Positions 53,657 to 63,945 of a stretch of 64,000 nucleotides of DNA are shown piece by piece. Below the pieces are notes generated by a model. It worked only from the letters and a program-made list of their open reading frames with translations, did no database searches and was not told the DNA's origin. The position numbers were made by a program, and so were the translations under genes. Numbering within the stretch: position 1 is the stretch's first letter; the number at the start of each line of letters is the position of its first letter. This DNA is from Candidatus Opimibacter iunctus (lineage in GTDB: Bacteria; Bacteroidota; Bacteroidia; Chitinophagales; Saprospiraceae): positions 1 through 64,000 of the forward strand of contig JADJVH010000007.1 of NCBI GenBank assembly GCA_016716665.1, in the 5' to 3' direction.

Positions 53657-56600
53657 TTACCTCACCAGCGTCACATCTCCTTTGAGCACTTTTGATTTTT
53701 CCCCTGATGCCGACACGTAGTTGACAATAACGACGTATAGGTATACGCCCGGTAGCATTTGATCTTCGTGGAAGGAGCCATCCCATGTGAAGGATACATC
53801 AGTAGAATGATACACCTTGTTGCCCCAGCGGTCATAGATTGTTGCTTCGAGGGAAGTGATCAAATCCGGCCGGTTAGTCGACAACACAAATGCATCGTTG
53901 ATTCCATCGCCATTTGGGCTAAAGACATTTGGGATGTAAAAGACAGGTGTCTCGCCACAATCATCCATAGGGATTACAATAGTTTGGCCATCTACCTCCT
54001 CACACGCTGCAGATACTTCAACACTATAGACACCTGGTGTTGTGACCTGGATAGAAGATGTAGTCTCCCCGGTACTCCACATATATTCTGCATCAAAGGA
54101 TTGTGCAGCCTCCAGGGTGAGTTGATCGCCCGGGCACCACATCACTTCGGGATCCAGGCTGACGATAGGATGATCAGTATTGAAGGTCACGTTGATGTCA
54201 TCTTCAGACATCCCGCATTCATTCGAGAGTTGCAAGGTATACTGTCCTTCATCCTGTACCAATAATTGCATATCGCTGCTACCATCCTGCCACAGCAGGT
54301 CTGCAGACATTACCGGAGCCTGCAGCGTGATGGCCGCACCCTGACAGATCATTGTGTCTGGCCCTAATGAAAAAGTAAGAGGTGGATGCTGATAGGTGAC
54401 CAGCATACTATCTGATGACGCTCCGCAAAAATTGAATGCAGTCAATACGACGACTCCGGGTTGAGTGATAAGATAAGTTGGCGCCATAGATTGATCCTGC
54501 CATTCTATCAACACACCTGGGTCAACCATTGGAGATAAAAGTAGGGTGTCTCCATCGCACAAGTTCGTATCCTTTCCTAAAGGTATGACCGGCGGAATTG
54601 TGATCACGAGTACAGTGACCGAATCGACCGACGTACCACATTCGTTGCTCACCATCAATGAATATATACCTGCTGTGGTGACGCTCAATTCACTTGCATC
54701 AGAGCCATCCTGCCATAGATATTGCACATCACTTAATCCTGTGCCGAGTGTAGCAGCTTGGCCATCACATAGCTGCAGGTCAGGGCCCAGATGAATCGGT
54801 GGAGGGCCATTGTTTATAAGCACAGTAATGGTATCTGCATCCGTTCCACAAGTGTTGGTTACCGTAAGCGCATACATTCCGGCAGAAGTCACCACCAATT
54901 CACTGCTTGTCGAACCATCCTGCCACATGTACTGCACGCCACCAATACCAGCATGAAGGCTTAAGGGTTGTCCAAAGCAGGTGGAAGTATCGGGTCCCAG
55001 ATCCAATACAGGGCCCATGGTGCTTTCAGTCAGTATGATGGTGTCGCTAGCGGTTCCACAACTATTGGATATGCTGACATGAAAGGTGCCTTCATGATCA
55101 GCAATAAAAGTGGATTGGGTGCTGCCATCCTGCCACAAGTAATTGACATCAATGATGCCGGTCGACAATATGACCGCATCACCTGGGCACAATGTCTGGT
55201 CACTACCTAGGTCAGGTATTGAGATGCCTGGCAATGGCAGAATATCGACAGTGTCAGAAGACATTCCACATTGATTGGCAATGACCGCATAGACAGTAGT
55301 GCTATCGTGTATGGTGAGTTGAGGCTGGGTTGTTCCATCAGACCAGGTGATCGATACACCTGGGACAGCAATAGACAGGGTGACAGAATCATCAGGACAC
55401 AAAGCGATATCAGGCCCAAGATCAAGGGGTGGAATCGCAGGGAGCAAGGATACATTTATAGTGTCATAAGCTACTCCACAGGAATTACTGGCTTGAACCA
55501 TAATCATGCCAGGCCCTGAGATCTCATAGGCATTGGTGATCGTGCCATCCTGCCATAGCCAGGTGATGACATATTGCGATGCAGGAACCAATCCAAAGGT
55601 ATCACCGGCGCAAATGGTGGTATCCGTACCGAGGTCGACCCATGGTGCCGGATCACCACCGGTGATGAGCACAGTATCGGTGCTTGTCCCGCACGAATTG
55701 GATACGGTGATAGCATAGGTCCCAGGCGCAGCGACATTAAGTTGAGGGAGCATCGTGCCATCATTCCACAAATAGGTCACACCGCTGATCATCGGATCGA
55801 GGATGGCGGATTGTCCTGCACATAGGGTGAAATCATTTGGCAATTGAACTACCGGCGCATTTCCGTTCATGGCCACGACGACGGTGTCTGAATATAAGCT
55901 GCAACTGTTTTGTGCGGTGACCATATAGGTGCCTGCCGCCTGAACCAGGAGTGTATCACTTGTGCTCATATCGTTCCATTCAATCATGGCTCCGGGGGCA
56001 TCGACATAAAGTACTACCTGGTCTCCTGGACATAGGTTGACATCAGGACCAAGCGAGAAAGGACTGATCTGTGGGGTGAATGTAGCATTGAACAAATCAC
56101 TTACTTCCCCGCATTGGTTTGATACAGTGACACTGTATTGACCTGAGATCGTCACATCAAGCATCGGGAGTGTAGAATCATCCTGCCAGACATAGGACCA
56201 GCCAGGATTGCCGATATCAAGATGTAACGTATCTCCTTGACAAGCAAAGCCTTCAAAACCGAGATCAACAAAAGGGGGATCAAGGACATCTACATAGACT
56301 GCATCTTCATCTGTTCCACATGCGTTGGTGATGGTCACGGCATAGAGGCCTGTATCGAAAATGGAAAAATGGGAATTGGTGCTTCCGTCTTGCCAAATGA
56401 AGTTGCCTTCATCAGGTGAAAACTCAAGGAGAATCTCTTCACCGGTGCAGATGGTATCCGTATCAGTTCCGAGTTGCGCATTGGGTGGATCGAGGATCCC
56501 GACTTCAATTTCATCAGATACTTCACCACAGCTATTGCTGATCGTGAGGGCATAAGTACCTGCGGTGGTGATCGTATATTCAGATCCTGTAGATTGATCC

Positions 56601-57789
56601 TGCCATAGAAAATCCCCTGCTGATGGATCAAACACGAGAGGAACTTCATCCCCTGGCATAAATTGAAATCCGGCCCAAAGGAAAATGGGTCAGGTGGGCT
56701 TAGAAAAACCACATCAACAAAATCCGAAGAAAGGTTGCAACCATTATCCAGTGTGACAGCATACATGCCACTGCCAGTGATCGTATAATCAGTATCGTGC
56801 GAGCCATCCTGCCAGGTGTAGAAACCAATACCCGGGTCAACGGAGAAGGTATACGTATCACCAGCACAGAGCAACGGGAGGATGTCAGGAAGATCAACAA
56901 CAGGAATATTCAAAATGGTCACATCAATTTCATCTTCATGCGTCTCGCACCCGTAGGAAACGGTGACACTGTATGTGCCGGAGGTGTAAACGGTCAAGGT
57001 GGGTTCTATCGAGCCGTCACTCCATAAGAAAACACCATTGCCCACTCCCGGGTCGATGACAAATGAATCACAAGCAGTAACCGGACCACCCAGGTCCAGG
57101 TCGAAAGGTTCGACCGGGGTTGCAACAACTTCAACATCATCAACATAGTAATAGGCGTGTTGTAGGCCTAGACAATTCGGATCAAGTTGAGTCTCCAGGT
57201 CTTCGTAGAAATTTCCGATGGTAATATATTGCTCTCCGCCAGTGGCCACAAAAAAGCCAAGGACATGGACCCAATTCATAGTGTCTGAAAGAAACGTGCC
57301 TTGCCACTCCACCTGCGGAGTGATACCCATGGCACTAGTCGGTGCATTTGTGCTCAGGAATGCCCCAAAATGATTGATTCCACAATGTGCATCAGCAAGG
57401 CTGACATAGAAGCCTACCGTATAGCATTGGTCAGCAACCATCGGTGAGGTCAGTTGAACCTGTATGCATTCCCTGGTATAAAAAGTCGGTACGAAACCGT
57501 ATAAGCCAACATATGCATCGCCGGAATGGGCGGCCTGCCAGCCATGTGAATTGTCCGGGACGCTCAGGTAACCGGGAGACATGCACGCATTGAAATAATC
57601 AGCCGTACCTACAGCAGAAACCCATTGGGACGCTGTAAATGGGAAGTCGTTGATGACATACGGGCAATTCAGGTAGGTTTCGAAACTGTGATTCGGGACC
57701 AGGTTTTGGGCATGGGTGACTGGCAACAGCATGGCCCATATCCATAGGATACCAATACAGCGCATTGTATGTCTGGATGGAAACGACAT
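53657..57789 (-). pseudogene. Giant CHU_C protein with 15 Ig-like repeats, one frameshift
   Basis: About 1,375 residues. Signal peptide MRCIGILWIWAMLLPVTHAQ (start 57789 or 57765). An N-terminal carbohydrate-binding-like domain (LVPNHSFETYLNCPY; GWQAAHSGDAYVGLYGF; YYYVDDVEV) is followed by 15 repeats of about 70 residues with the pattern LGPDxxLCPG...YxWQDGS...GTYxVTVSNxCGxxSDTxxV. Each has two conserved Cys, probably disulfide-linked. The end is CHU_C (FYIPNVFSPNGDGINDAFVLSTN ... IYDRWGNKVYHS ... KGDVTLVR). One base is off near 56660: LCQGMKF becomes LCPGDEVPLVFDPS when corrected. Paralogue of the rightward gene at 59.6 kb, with repeats in the same order plus one extra. Predicted surface adhesin secreted by T9SS. 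Confidence 0.85.
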
Positions 57790-57900
57790 TTTTTTTACCC
57801 TGCGTCAGATCGAGCTGACAAAGCATGATCAGAAAGATAATAGAAAAAATGATTAACACTATAGATATACACTGATCAGCGAAGGTTATCAAGAGTTGGT

Positions 57901-58316
57901 CCATAATATCTGTGTGCTGCGCAACCCCGTGGAGAGGTTTTTCGTAGAAAAAAGCGAAGGGGCTATTGACCCGATTAATCGTGAATTATATTTTAGTTTG
58001 CCCCACGAAATCCGTGTTGTTTCAAAAGTAGAGACGCGATGAATAGTACATTTATTTTTGTGTAAGACCCACAAAATCCGTGTTGTTTCAAAAGTAGAGA
58101 CGCGATTAATCGCGTCTCTACTTTTGAAACAGGGGTTGTTGCTGTTGATCTGAATTCGTGATTTTAATCCCGCGTCTCTACTTTTGAAACAGGGGTTGTT
58201 GCAGTGGGTCTGAATTCGTGATTTTAATCCCGCGTCTCTACTTTTGAAACAGGGGTTGTTGCAGTGGGTCTGAATTTTCGATTTGTTTCCCGCCTCTCCA
58301 TTTTTCAACCAGGTAT
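57901..58316. repeat. Repeat copy 4 plus GTAGAGACGCG palindrome module with 60-bp tandem repeats
   Basis: 57912-57985 is a diverged GTGTGCTGCGCAACCCCG unit. 58028 has a half copy of the palindrome core, and 58084-58131 is a perfect 48-bp palindrome (outer arms TGTTTCAAAA / TTTTGAAACA). It is followed by two near-identical 60-bp units (58131-58190, 58191-58250) and a degenerate third. Each unit runs from AGGGGTTGTTGC to CCCGCGTCTCTACTTTTGAAAC. Homologous to 48.47-48.78 kb. No gene is present; 57790-57900 is the upstream region of the leftward CHU_C gene. Confidence 0.85.
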
Positions 58317-58353
58317 GGCGAATAAAGGAGTCTTTCTTTAATTTTAGGGGATC

Positions 58354-58692
58354 ATGAACAGCGAATCCAAACTGGTGCTCATCAAGGTCCTCCATACCCT
58401 GGTGTGGATCTTCTTCAACATCGTCATTTTCTATATGCTCTATGCGGTGATCGTGGATAAGATAGACCGCTGGCTATGGATAGGATATGGATTGGTCTTC
58501 CTCGAAGGCTTGACCTTGCTGGCCTTTAAGTTTTTCTGCCCGCTGACGATCATCGCCAGGAAGTATTCAGATTCGATGCAAGACAATTTTGATATCTACC
58601 TTCCCAACTGGCTGGCCAGATATACCAAGTTGATCTACACTTCAATTGTTGGCGTCATAGTGATCATTACCGTTTACCGGCTGCTCACCTAA
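58354..58692 (+). CDS. Small membrane protein (three helices)
   Basis: A 112-residue protein: MNSESKLVLIKVLHTLVWIFFNIVIFYMLYAVI, then IDRWLWIGYGLVFLEGLTLLAFKFFCPLTIIARKYSDS, an amphipathic linker DNFDIYLPNWLARYTKLIYTS, and a last helix VGVIVIITVYRLLT. The FFCPLTIIARKY and LPNWLARYTKLIY motifs are reminiscent of DUF2784-like small membrane proteins, but I am not certain. Start chosen at the only ATG before the first helix. Function unknown. Located just after the 60-bp repeat array. Confidence 0.7.
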   Translation: MNSESKLVLIKVLHTLVWIFFNIVIFYMLYAVIVDKIDRWLWIGYGLVFLEGLTLLAFKFFCPLTIIARKYSDSMQDNFDIYLPNWLARYTKLIYTSIVGVIVIITVYRLLT

Positions 58693-58874
58693 GCCGGTGC
58701 AGGAGTGCCTTGATTACTTTTTTGTGTTTTAGGGACGCAAAGTGGGAATTATACAATTCATTTCCTTAATCCTGTAAGGATCACTTACTGTAATCAGGCC
58801 ATATTTACACTGTGGAAACACGGCTATCTCAGCATAAGTGTAATCCATTTATATAAACTCAAACAAGACGCGAT

Positions 58875-58994
58875 ATGAATAACATGTTTAGAGGACTCCT
58901 TGCCGGATTTGGTGCATGGAAATTGGGAGGCGGTTGTGTAGGGACCGTTGTCGTATTTGTCATTATCTACTTCCTTCTAGGTCAATGCAATTAG
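58875..58994 (+). CDS. 39-residue small membrane protein
   Basis: The frame ATG at 58875 to TAG at 58992-58994 encodes 39 residues: MNNMFRGLLAGFGAWKLGGG, then CVGTVVVFVIIYFLLGQCN. It has a glycine-rich amphipathic first half with a basic residue, a Cys, and a single hydrophobic helix. As I remember, similar very short proteins (pattern LLAGxGAxKLGGGCxGTxxxFxxxxxLLG) are widespread in Bacteroidota, often unannotated because of their size. It stands 80 bp before a response regulator gene. Function unknown; likely inner membrane. Confidence 0.7.
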   Translation: MNNMFRGLLAGFGAWKLGGGCVGTVVVFVIIYFLLGQCN

Positions 58995-59074
58995 TATCAT
59001 CCCATGCTCATTCGGATGAATAGCATCCTGGATTGGACTACATGATAGATTCCTAAATTTTCAACAAAACGGGT

Positions 59075-59500
59075 ATGAATAAAGTCGGGCCGATCATCAT
59101 TATTGAAGATGATATGGATGACCAGGAGGTATTGGGGGAGGTATTCAGCGAGCTCCAGTTTAAGAATGAAATCATCTATTTCAGGGATGGACATGCTGCA
59201 CTCGAGCATCTGACCAAGACCACGATTGAACCCTTTCTGATCCTTTCAGATATCAATATGCCTAAATTGGATGGTCTTGCCTTGAGGGAGCAGATTCACA
59301 ACAATGAGGATTTACGGCTCAAGTGCATTCCTTATTTGTTCTTTACCACGAGTTCAAACCAGCAGCACGTCATATCAGCCTATTCCAAGTCTGTACAAGG
59401 TTTTTTTATCAAGCCCAAGACATACGCACAACTCCTGGCCACGATCAGGAAGATTGTGGACTACTGGCAAGAGTGCGAATCACCTGATTATGTCAGGTAG
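59075..59500 (+). CDS. Single-domain response regulator (CheY-like receiver)
   Basis: A 141-residue stand-alone receiver domain. IIIIEDDMDDQEVLGEVF supplies the acidic metal-binding pair, FLILSDINMPKLDGLAL the phospho-accepting Asp, LFFTTSSNQQHV the switch Thr/Ser, and VQGFFIKPKTYAQLL the conserved Lys. It has no output domain. The EDDxDDQ opening is that of receivers that work with hybrid or PAS-containing kinases in Bacteroidota rather than DNA-binding regulators. No kinase gene is adjacent, so its partner is elsewhere. Intact. Confidence 0.9.
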   Translation: MNKVGPIIIIEDDMDDQEVLGEVFSELQFKNEIIYFRDGHAALEHLTKTTIEPFLILSDINMPKLDGLALREQIHNNEDLRLKCIPYLFFTTSSNQQHVISAYSKSVQGFFIKPKTYAQLLATIRKIVDYWQECESPDYVR

Positions 59501-59595
59501 AGCGGCCAGTCCGGGATAGGAGTATTATTTCTGTCCTAAGGATGGAAAAAATATATATTTATTATCTTTTGTGCCGAAAGTACCCATTCGGCATA

Positions 59596-62500
59596 ATGAC
59601 CTCAAAGGCTCCCAAAGCTTTTTCTTTCTTACAGGTGGTGTTTACAACCATGATCTGGCTTGTGGACATAAGTGATGGCTATGGTCAGAATCTGGCCCCC
59701 AATCCTGACTTTGAAGCCTTTTCCTACTGTCCCGCCGGATACAATACCCCTGCATATCCTGATATCGCCTGTATACCCTGGATCAGCGGTGGATGGGGAA
59801 CTCCGGATTACTTTAATGTATGCTCCAATCCCAGTGATGTCGGGATTCCTGACAATGATCCGGGATGGCAGTATGCATTGTCCGGTGACGGATATGCGGG
59901 TATCCTTGCAAAAGCTACTGCCGGCACCGATTACAGGGAATATTTGCAGACCACCCTTGAGGAGCCCCTGATTGCTGACAAGTGGTACACGGTGAGCTTT
60001 TATGTTAGCCTTGCCAATGAGTTTTGTGGGGTACAGAAAATAGGGGCATACTTTTCGGCAGAGCCTCCGCCTTATAATTTCTTTGATCCCATCCTGGTCA
60101 CCCCGCAGGTGGAATCCAATGGTCCCTTTCTTGCTGATACAGCCAACTGGATGTTGATCGAAGGTTGCTTCAAGGCGACAGGAGAAGAACTGGTAGTTAC
60201 GATTGGTAATTTTCACACCAATGCCCAGACTCCGATTGATCCTACCTGTACTGTCTATCCACTTGCCGCATACTACTACATCGATGATATCTTTATCGGC
60301 GAGGTGCAGCCCGGCGGCCTTGACCTCGAGCTCGGTGATCCCCTCAGCGATTGTAGCAGTATCACGATTGATCCCGGGATCAATGGCGTAGATTATTATT
60401 GGGAGGATGGTTCGACAGGTCAGACACTGACTGTGACCACCTCCGGCACATATAGCCTGACCATCTATGATGGATGCAATGCAGGTGTTGATTCAGTCGA
60501 AGTGAATATCCTGAATGTCCCACCACTTCAGATCCTTCCGGAAGAAGTCTCTATTTGTGAAGGAGAAACGTTTACGTATTCCCTTGATCCTGACCTGGGG
60601 CAGTACACCTGGGAAGATGGCTCACATGCTTTCGAATACGATATTACCACCACAGGATTCTATACCGTCTCCCTGGATGATGGTTGTGATATCACCTCTG
60701 ATGTCGGCCATGTGATCGTGGTGATCCCACCGCCTCCATTTACACTTGGAGGTGATACAACGATATGCACTGGTTCGCAGATAGAATATGATTTTGATCC
60801 AGGCCTTGGGGACTTTCAATGGCAGGACAACAACACCTCCAGTTTTTATACGATCGATGAAGAAGGGTACTATGCCGTCACGATCACCAATATGTGTGGT
60901 GAAGAATCTGCTGAAGTGGAAGTGGCCGAAATTGAGCCTGCAACTGTGAGCCTGGGCCCGGATCAGGCCACATTGTGTCCGGGTGAAGTGCTGGATTATT
61001 CATTAGATCCGGCCATTGGTAGCTATGTGTGGCAGGACGGTTCGACAGATGCGCAGTATCAGATCAATACATCAGGGGTATACAGTGTCACGATGACGCA
61101 TTATTGTGGATTGAGTGAAGATTCAGTAAGCGTGATGGCTATTGCGATTCCGTTGTTTGATCTTGGCGATACACTAACACCTTGCGCGGGAGATACATTG
61201 ACCCTATCCTTAGCCAATCAAACCGGCAATTATACCTGGCAGGATGGTTCAGGCAATACCACATACGAAGTGACAACCTCAGGGACCTATGCCCTGACCG
61301 TTGAAAATATATGTGGTATGGACAATGGAGATGTGGTTGTGATCTATGAGCAGCCGCTGACACCTCTAAATCTCGGTCCCGATTTTAGTTTATGCCCTGG
61401 TGAAATGGCAGTGCTTGATGCGATGACCCCTGGAGCATCCTATACCTGGCAAGATATGAGTACGGCAGATACCTTGCTCGTCAATAGTGCGGGCACGTAT
61501 CATGTCAATGCGTTTAATAGTTGTGAAACATATACAGACACAGTAATCGTCACGGTAGATGATGTGCCACCGATGATCGCGATGCCTGACCAGATAACTT
61601 TGTGCCAGGGGCAGAATGCAGTACTTGATCCGGGATTGGGAGGGGTTGTATATACGTGGAGCGATGGATCCCATGATCCCACATTGATTGTCACTGCTGC
61701 AGGAACATATAGCCTTACGGTTTCAAATGCATGTGGTGGTGATACAGATACAGTCACAGTGATTGACGGAGGTCCGGGTCCAACGGTGTCTCTCGGTCCT
61801 GATGTCAGTGCATGTGCCGGCGAGGTCATCTATATCAACCCCGTATCCCTAAATGTCGATTCGTGGCTCTGGAGTGATGGGTCGATGAATGCTGATTACT
61901 CGACTAATATGGCCGGGCAGGTCAGTGTTGAAGTGGCTAATGGTTGTGGTATGGCTTATGATACGATAGCGGTGGGTATACTACCGATGACACCGGTGTT
62001 ATCCCTTGGGCCTGATCTTTCATTCTGCCCGGGATCGACAGCTACGCTGACCATCAGCGAACCAAATGTGGATATCCTCTGGTCAGACGGGTCGGATGAC
62101 GATAGTTACGTTGTAACAGATGCTGATGTGCAAGTCTATGCTTCGATCACCAATGGATGTGGGGTGTCTGTGGATACAGTCAGTGTATCCTTGTTGCCTG
62201 CTACACCGTCATTGAACCTTGGTGTTGACCAATCTTTGTGTCCGGGTGAAGTGATCTCCTTCGATCCTGGAATCACTGGCGTAAATTACTTGTGGCAGGA
62301 TGGTTCGACCGCTACAACGTATCAGACTACACAACAAGTGACAGTCATCCTGAGTATCTCCAATGCATGTGGTACCTCGACCGATACGGTGATCGTGACA
62401 GAGAGTACAGATGGTCCGCATGTTGATCTCGGACCTGACCTCATTGCCTGCGAGGGTGAAGTGCTGACGATACCAGCAGATATCTCCGGTGTATCCTACC

Positions 62501-63561
62501 TGTGGCAGGATGGCTCTACAGGTGATGAGTATGTCGCCGTGGTATCAGGATGGGTACATCTGACGGTCACCAATCTTTGCGGGACAGATATTGATTCAGT
62601 GCTGGTCGATATCAGTGGGGTAGCCCCTTCACCTGATCTCGGAAGGGATACCACACTCTGTGAGGGCAGCACCATCACCCTGGTATCAGATGCAGATGCC
62701 TTTACGACGATAGCATGGCTGGATGGAACGGCGGTACAGGATTATACAGTGACTACAGCAGGTATTTATTGGCTTGCTGAAACCAATCGTTGTGGTGCAG
62801 CGACGGATAGCATCACAGTGGACTATATCCAATTGCCTGTACTTTTTTCACTTGGCCCGGATACATCGATTTGCCCCGGAGAGTCTTTCATACTTGAGGC
62901 ACCAGCGACACCAGATGCATTGCGCTGGCAGGATGGTAGTACAGAGCCGATGATAGTTGCGGATCAGGCGATCACCTATAGCCTGCAGATCAGCAATGCA
63001 TGTGGTACAACAAGTGATAGTCTTGATGTGGAGATCAATTCCGATGTGCCGGTGGTTGATCTTGGAGAACAGCAAGTGTGGTGTCCCGGTGAGCAGATCA
63101 TCCTTGATGCCACACAAGCATTTGCAGCAACTTATTTGTGGAGCAGCGGGGATGATCAGGCGAGGGTTGTAGTGACTATGCCCGGCATCTATTCAGTAGA
63201 GGTGGCGGCACCTTGTGCTACTGCTTCTGGCCAGGTAGAAGTCATCGAAGGGGATGATTGTACATCGGAGGACAATATCTATATCCCGAATGTATTCAGT
63301 CCGAATGATGACCAGGTCAATGATATGTTTATTGTTTTCCCTGGCCCGGATGTGCAGGTGACCTCTATGATTGGATCGATCTATGACCGTTGGGGCAACA
63401 TGGTCTTTTCTTCGACCCAAATGCCATTTGCCTGGGATGGTAGATTTGATAGTGAGCCTGTCATGGCAGGTGTCTATGTCTATCATCTCCAGATCGTATA
63501 CGATATCGCAGGGGATGAAAAGGAAAAGTTGTTTACCGGGGATGTGACGGTGGTGAGGTGA
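59596..63561 (+). CDS. Giant CHU_C protein with 14 Ig-like repeats
   Basis: The start at 59596 (MTSKAPKAFSFLQVVFTTMIWLVDISDGYGQ) gives the signal peptide; an earlier ATG at 59542 is less likely. About 1,321 residues: an N-terminal carbohydrate-binding-like domain (LAPNPDFEAFSYCPAGYN; GWQYALSGDGYAGI; YYYIDDIFIGE), then 14 repeats of about 70 residues (LGPDxSLCPGE...YxWQDGST...SGTYSVTVxNxCG...DSVxV), then CHU_C (IYIPNVFSPNDDQVNDMFIVFPG ... IYDRWGNMVFSS ... LFTGDVTVVR). Two Cys per repeat probably form a disulfide. Repeat order matches the leftward paralogue at 53.7-57.8 kb, lacking the equivalent of its repeat 12. Predicted T9SS-exported adhesin. Intact. Confidence 0.9.
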   Translation: MTSKAPKAFSFLQVVFTTMIWLVDISDGYGQNLAPNPDFEAFSYCPAGYNTPAYPDIACIPWISGGWGTPDYFNVCSNPSDVGIPDNDPGWQYALSGDGYAGILAKATAGTDYREYLQTTLEEPLIADKWYTVSFYVSLANEFCGVQKIGAYFSAEPPPYNFFDPILVTPQVESNGPFLADTANWMLIEGCFKATGEELVVTIGNFHTNAQTPIDPTCTVYPLAAYYYIDDIFIGEVQPGGLDLELGDPLSDCSSITIDPGINGVDYYWEDGSTGQTLTVTTSGTYSLTIYDGCNAGVDSVEVNILNVPPLQILPEEVSICEGETFTYSLDPDLGQYTWEDGSHAFEYDITTTGFYTVSLDDGCDITSDVGHVIVVIPPPPFTLGGDTTICTGSQIEYDFDPGLGDFQWQDNNTSSFYTIDEEGYYAVTITNMCGEESAEVEVAEIEPATVSLGPDQATLCPGEVLDYSLDPAIGSYVWQDGSTDAQYQINTSGVYSVTMTHYCGLSEDSVSVMAIAIPLFDLGDTLTPCAGDTLTLSLANQTGNYTWQDGSGNTTYEVTTSGTYALTVENICGMDNGDVVVIYEQPLTPLNLGPDFSLCPGEMAVLDAMTPGASYTWQDMSTADTLLVNSAGTYHVNAFNSCETYTDTVIVTVDDVPPMIAMPDQITLCQGQNAVLDPGLGGVVYTWSDGSHDPTLIVTAAGTYSLTVSNACGGDTDTVTVIDGGPGPTVSLGPDVSACAGEVIYINPVSLNVDSWLWSDGSMNADYSTNMAGQVSVEVANGCGMAYDTIAVGILPMTPVLSLGPDLSFCPGSTATLTISEPNVDILWSDGSDDDSYVVTDADVQVYASITNGCGVSVDTVSVSLLPATPSLNLGVDQSLCPGEVISFDPGITGVNYLWQDGSTATTYQTTQQVTVILSISNACGTSTDTVIVTESTDGPHVDLGPDLIACEGEVLTIPADISGVSYLWQDGSTGDEYVAVVSGWVHLTVTNLCGTDIDSVLVDISGVAPSPDLGRDTTLCEGSTITLVSDADAFTTIAWLDGTAVQDYTVTTAGIYWLAETNRCGAATDSITVDYIQLPVLFSLGPDTSICPGESFILEAPATPDALRWQDGSTEPMIVADQAITYSLQISNACGTTSDSLDVEINSDVPVVDLGEQQVWCPGEQIILDATQAFAATYLWSSGDDQARVVVTMPGIYSVEVAAPCATASGQVEVIEGDDCTSEDNIYIPNVFSPNDDQVNDMFIVFPGPDVQVTSMIGSIYDRWGNMVFSSTQMPFAWDGRFDSEPVMAGVYVYHLQIVYDIAGDEKEKLFTGDVTVVR

Positions 63562-63945
63562 TTTGGGGGATTAGGAGATTATGAGATTAGGAGGTTAGTG
63601 TGGTTTATGGGTTTATGAAGGTTTATTGGTATTGGGGATGAAAGGGGATGAATAATAATGCCTCGTAGATGCTACAGGTTGTGAACAAATCATCAATAGA
63701 ATCGCATCCATGGGCCATTGAGTAAAATCTTTATTAATAGGAATAATCATGCCCCAGAGGGGCTAAAGGTCGGTAGCAAAGGATAAGTGATAATCATTCG
63801 TGCCCTGTAGGGGCACAACCGGGTTCAGGTGGTCTGTGACCCAATAATTTATGGTCTGAATTTTAGGTGATCCCGGGCATGGATCTTTCTCTTTCGGCTC
63901 ATCATGGCAAATAAGTGGTAATTTTAGAGCCTAAATTCAAGGAAA
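63562..63945. repeat. Intergenic region with a CCCC-AGA-GGGG / GGTCGGTAGCAAA element
   Basis: 63562-63640 has GGTTTATGGGTTTATGAAGG-like short repeats. 63751-63818 is a third copy of the element seen at 23.8-24.05 kb: hairpin GCCCC-AGA-GGGGC, GGCTAAAGGTCGGTAGCAAA, then a second hairpin TGCCCTGTAGGGGCA. Neither hairpin carries a 25-bp insert here. The last 60 bp hold the promoter region of the next gene. No gene otherwise. Confidence 0.7.

Noticed and set aside
56335..56659. Two independent adhesin genes on the minus strand
   Set aside because: The Ig-like repeat is split in mid-module (LCQG / LCPGDEV), and a one-base correction makes one continuous protein matching the paralogue at 59.6 kb.
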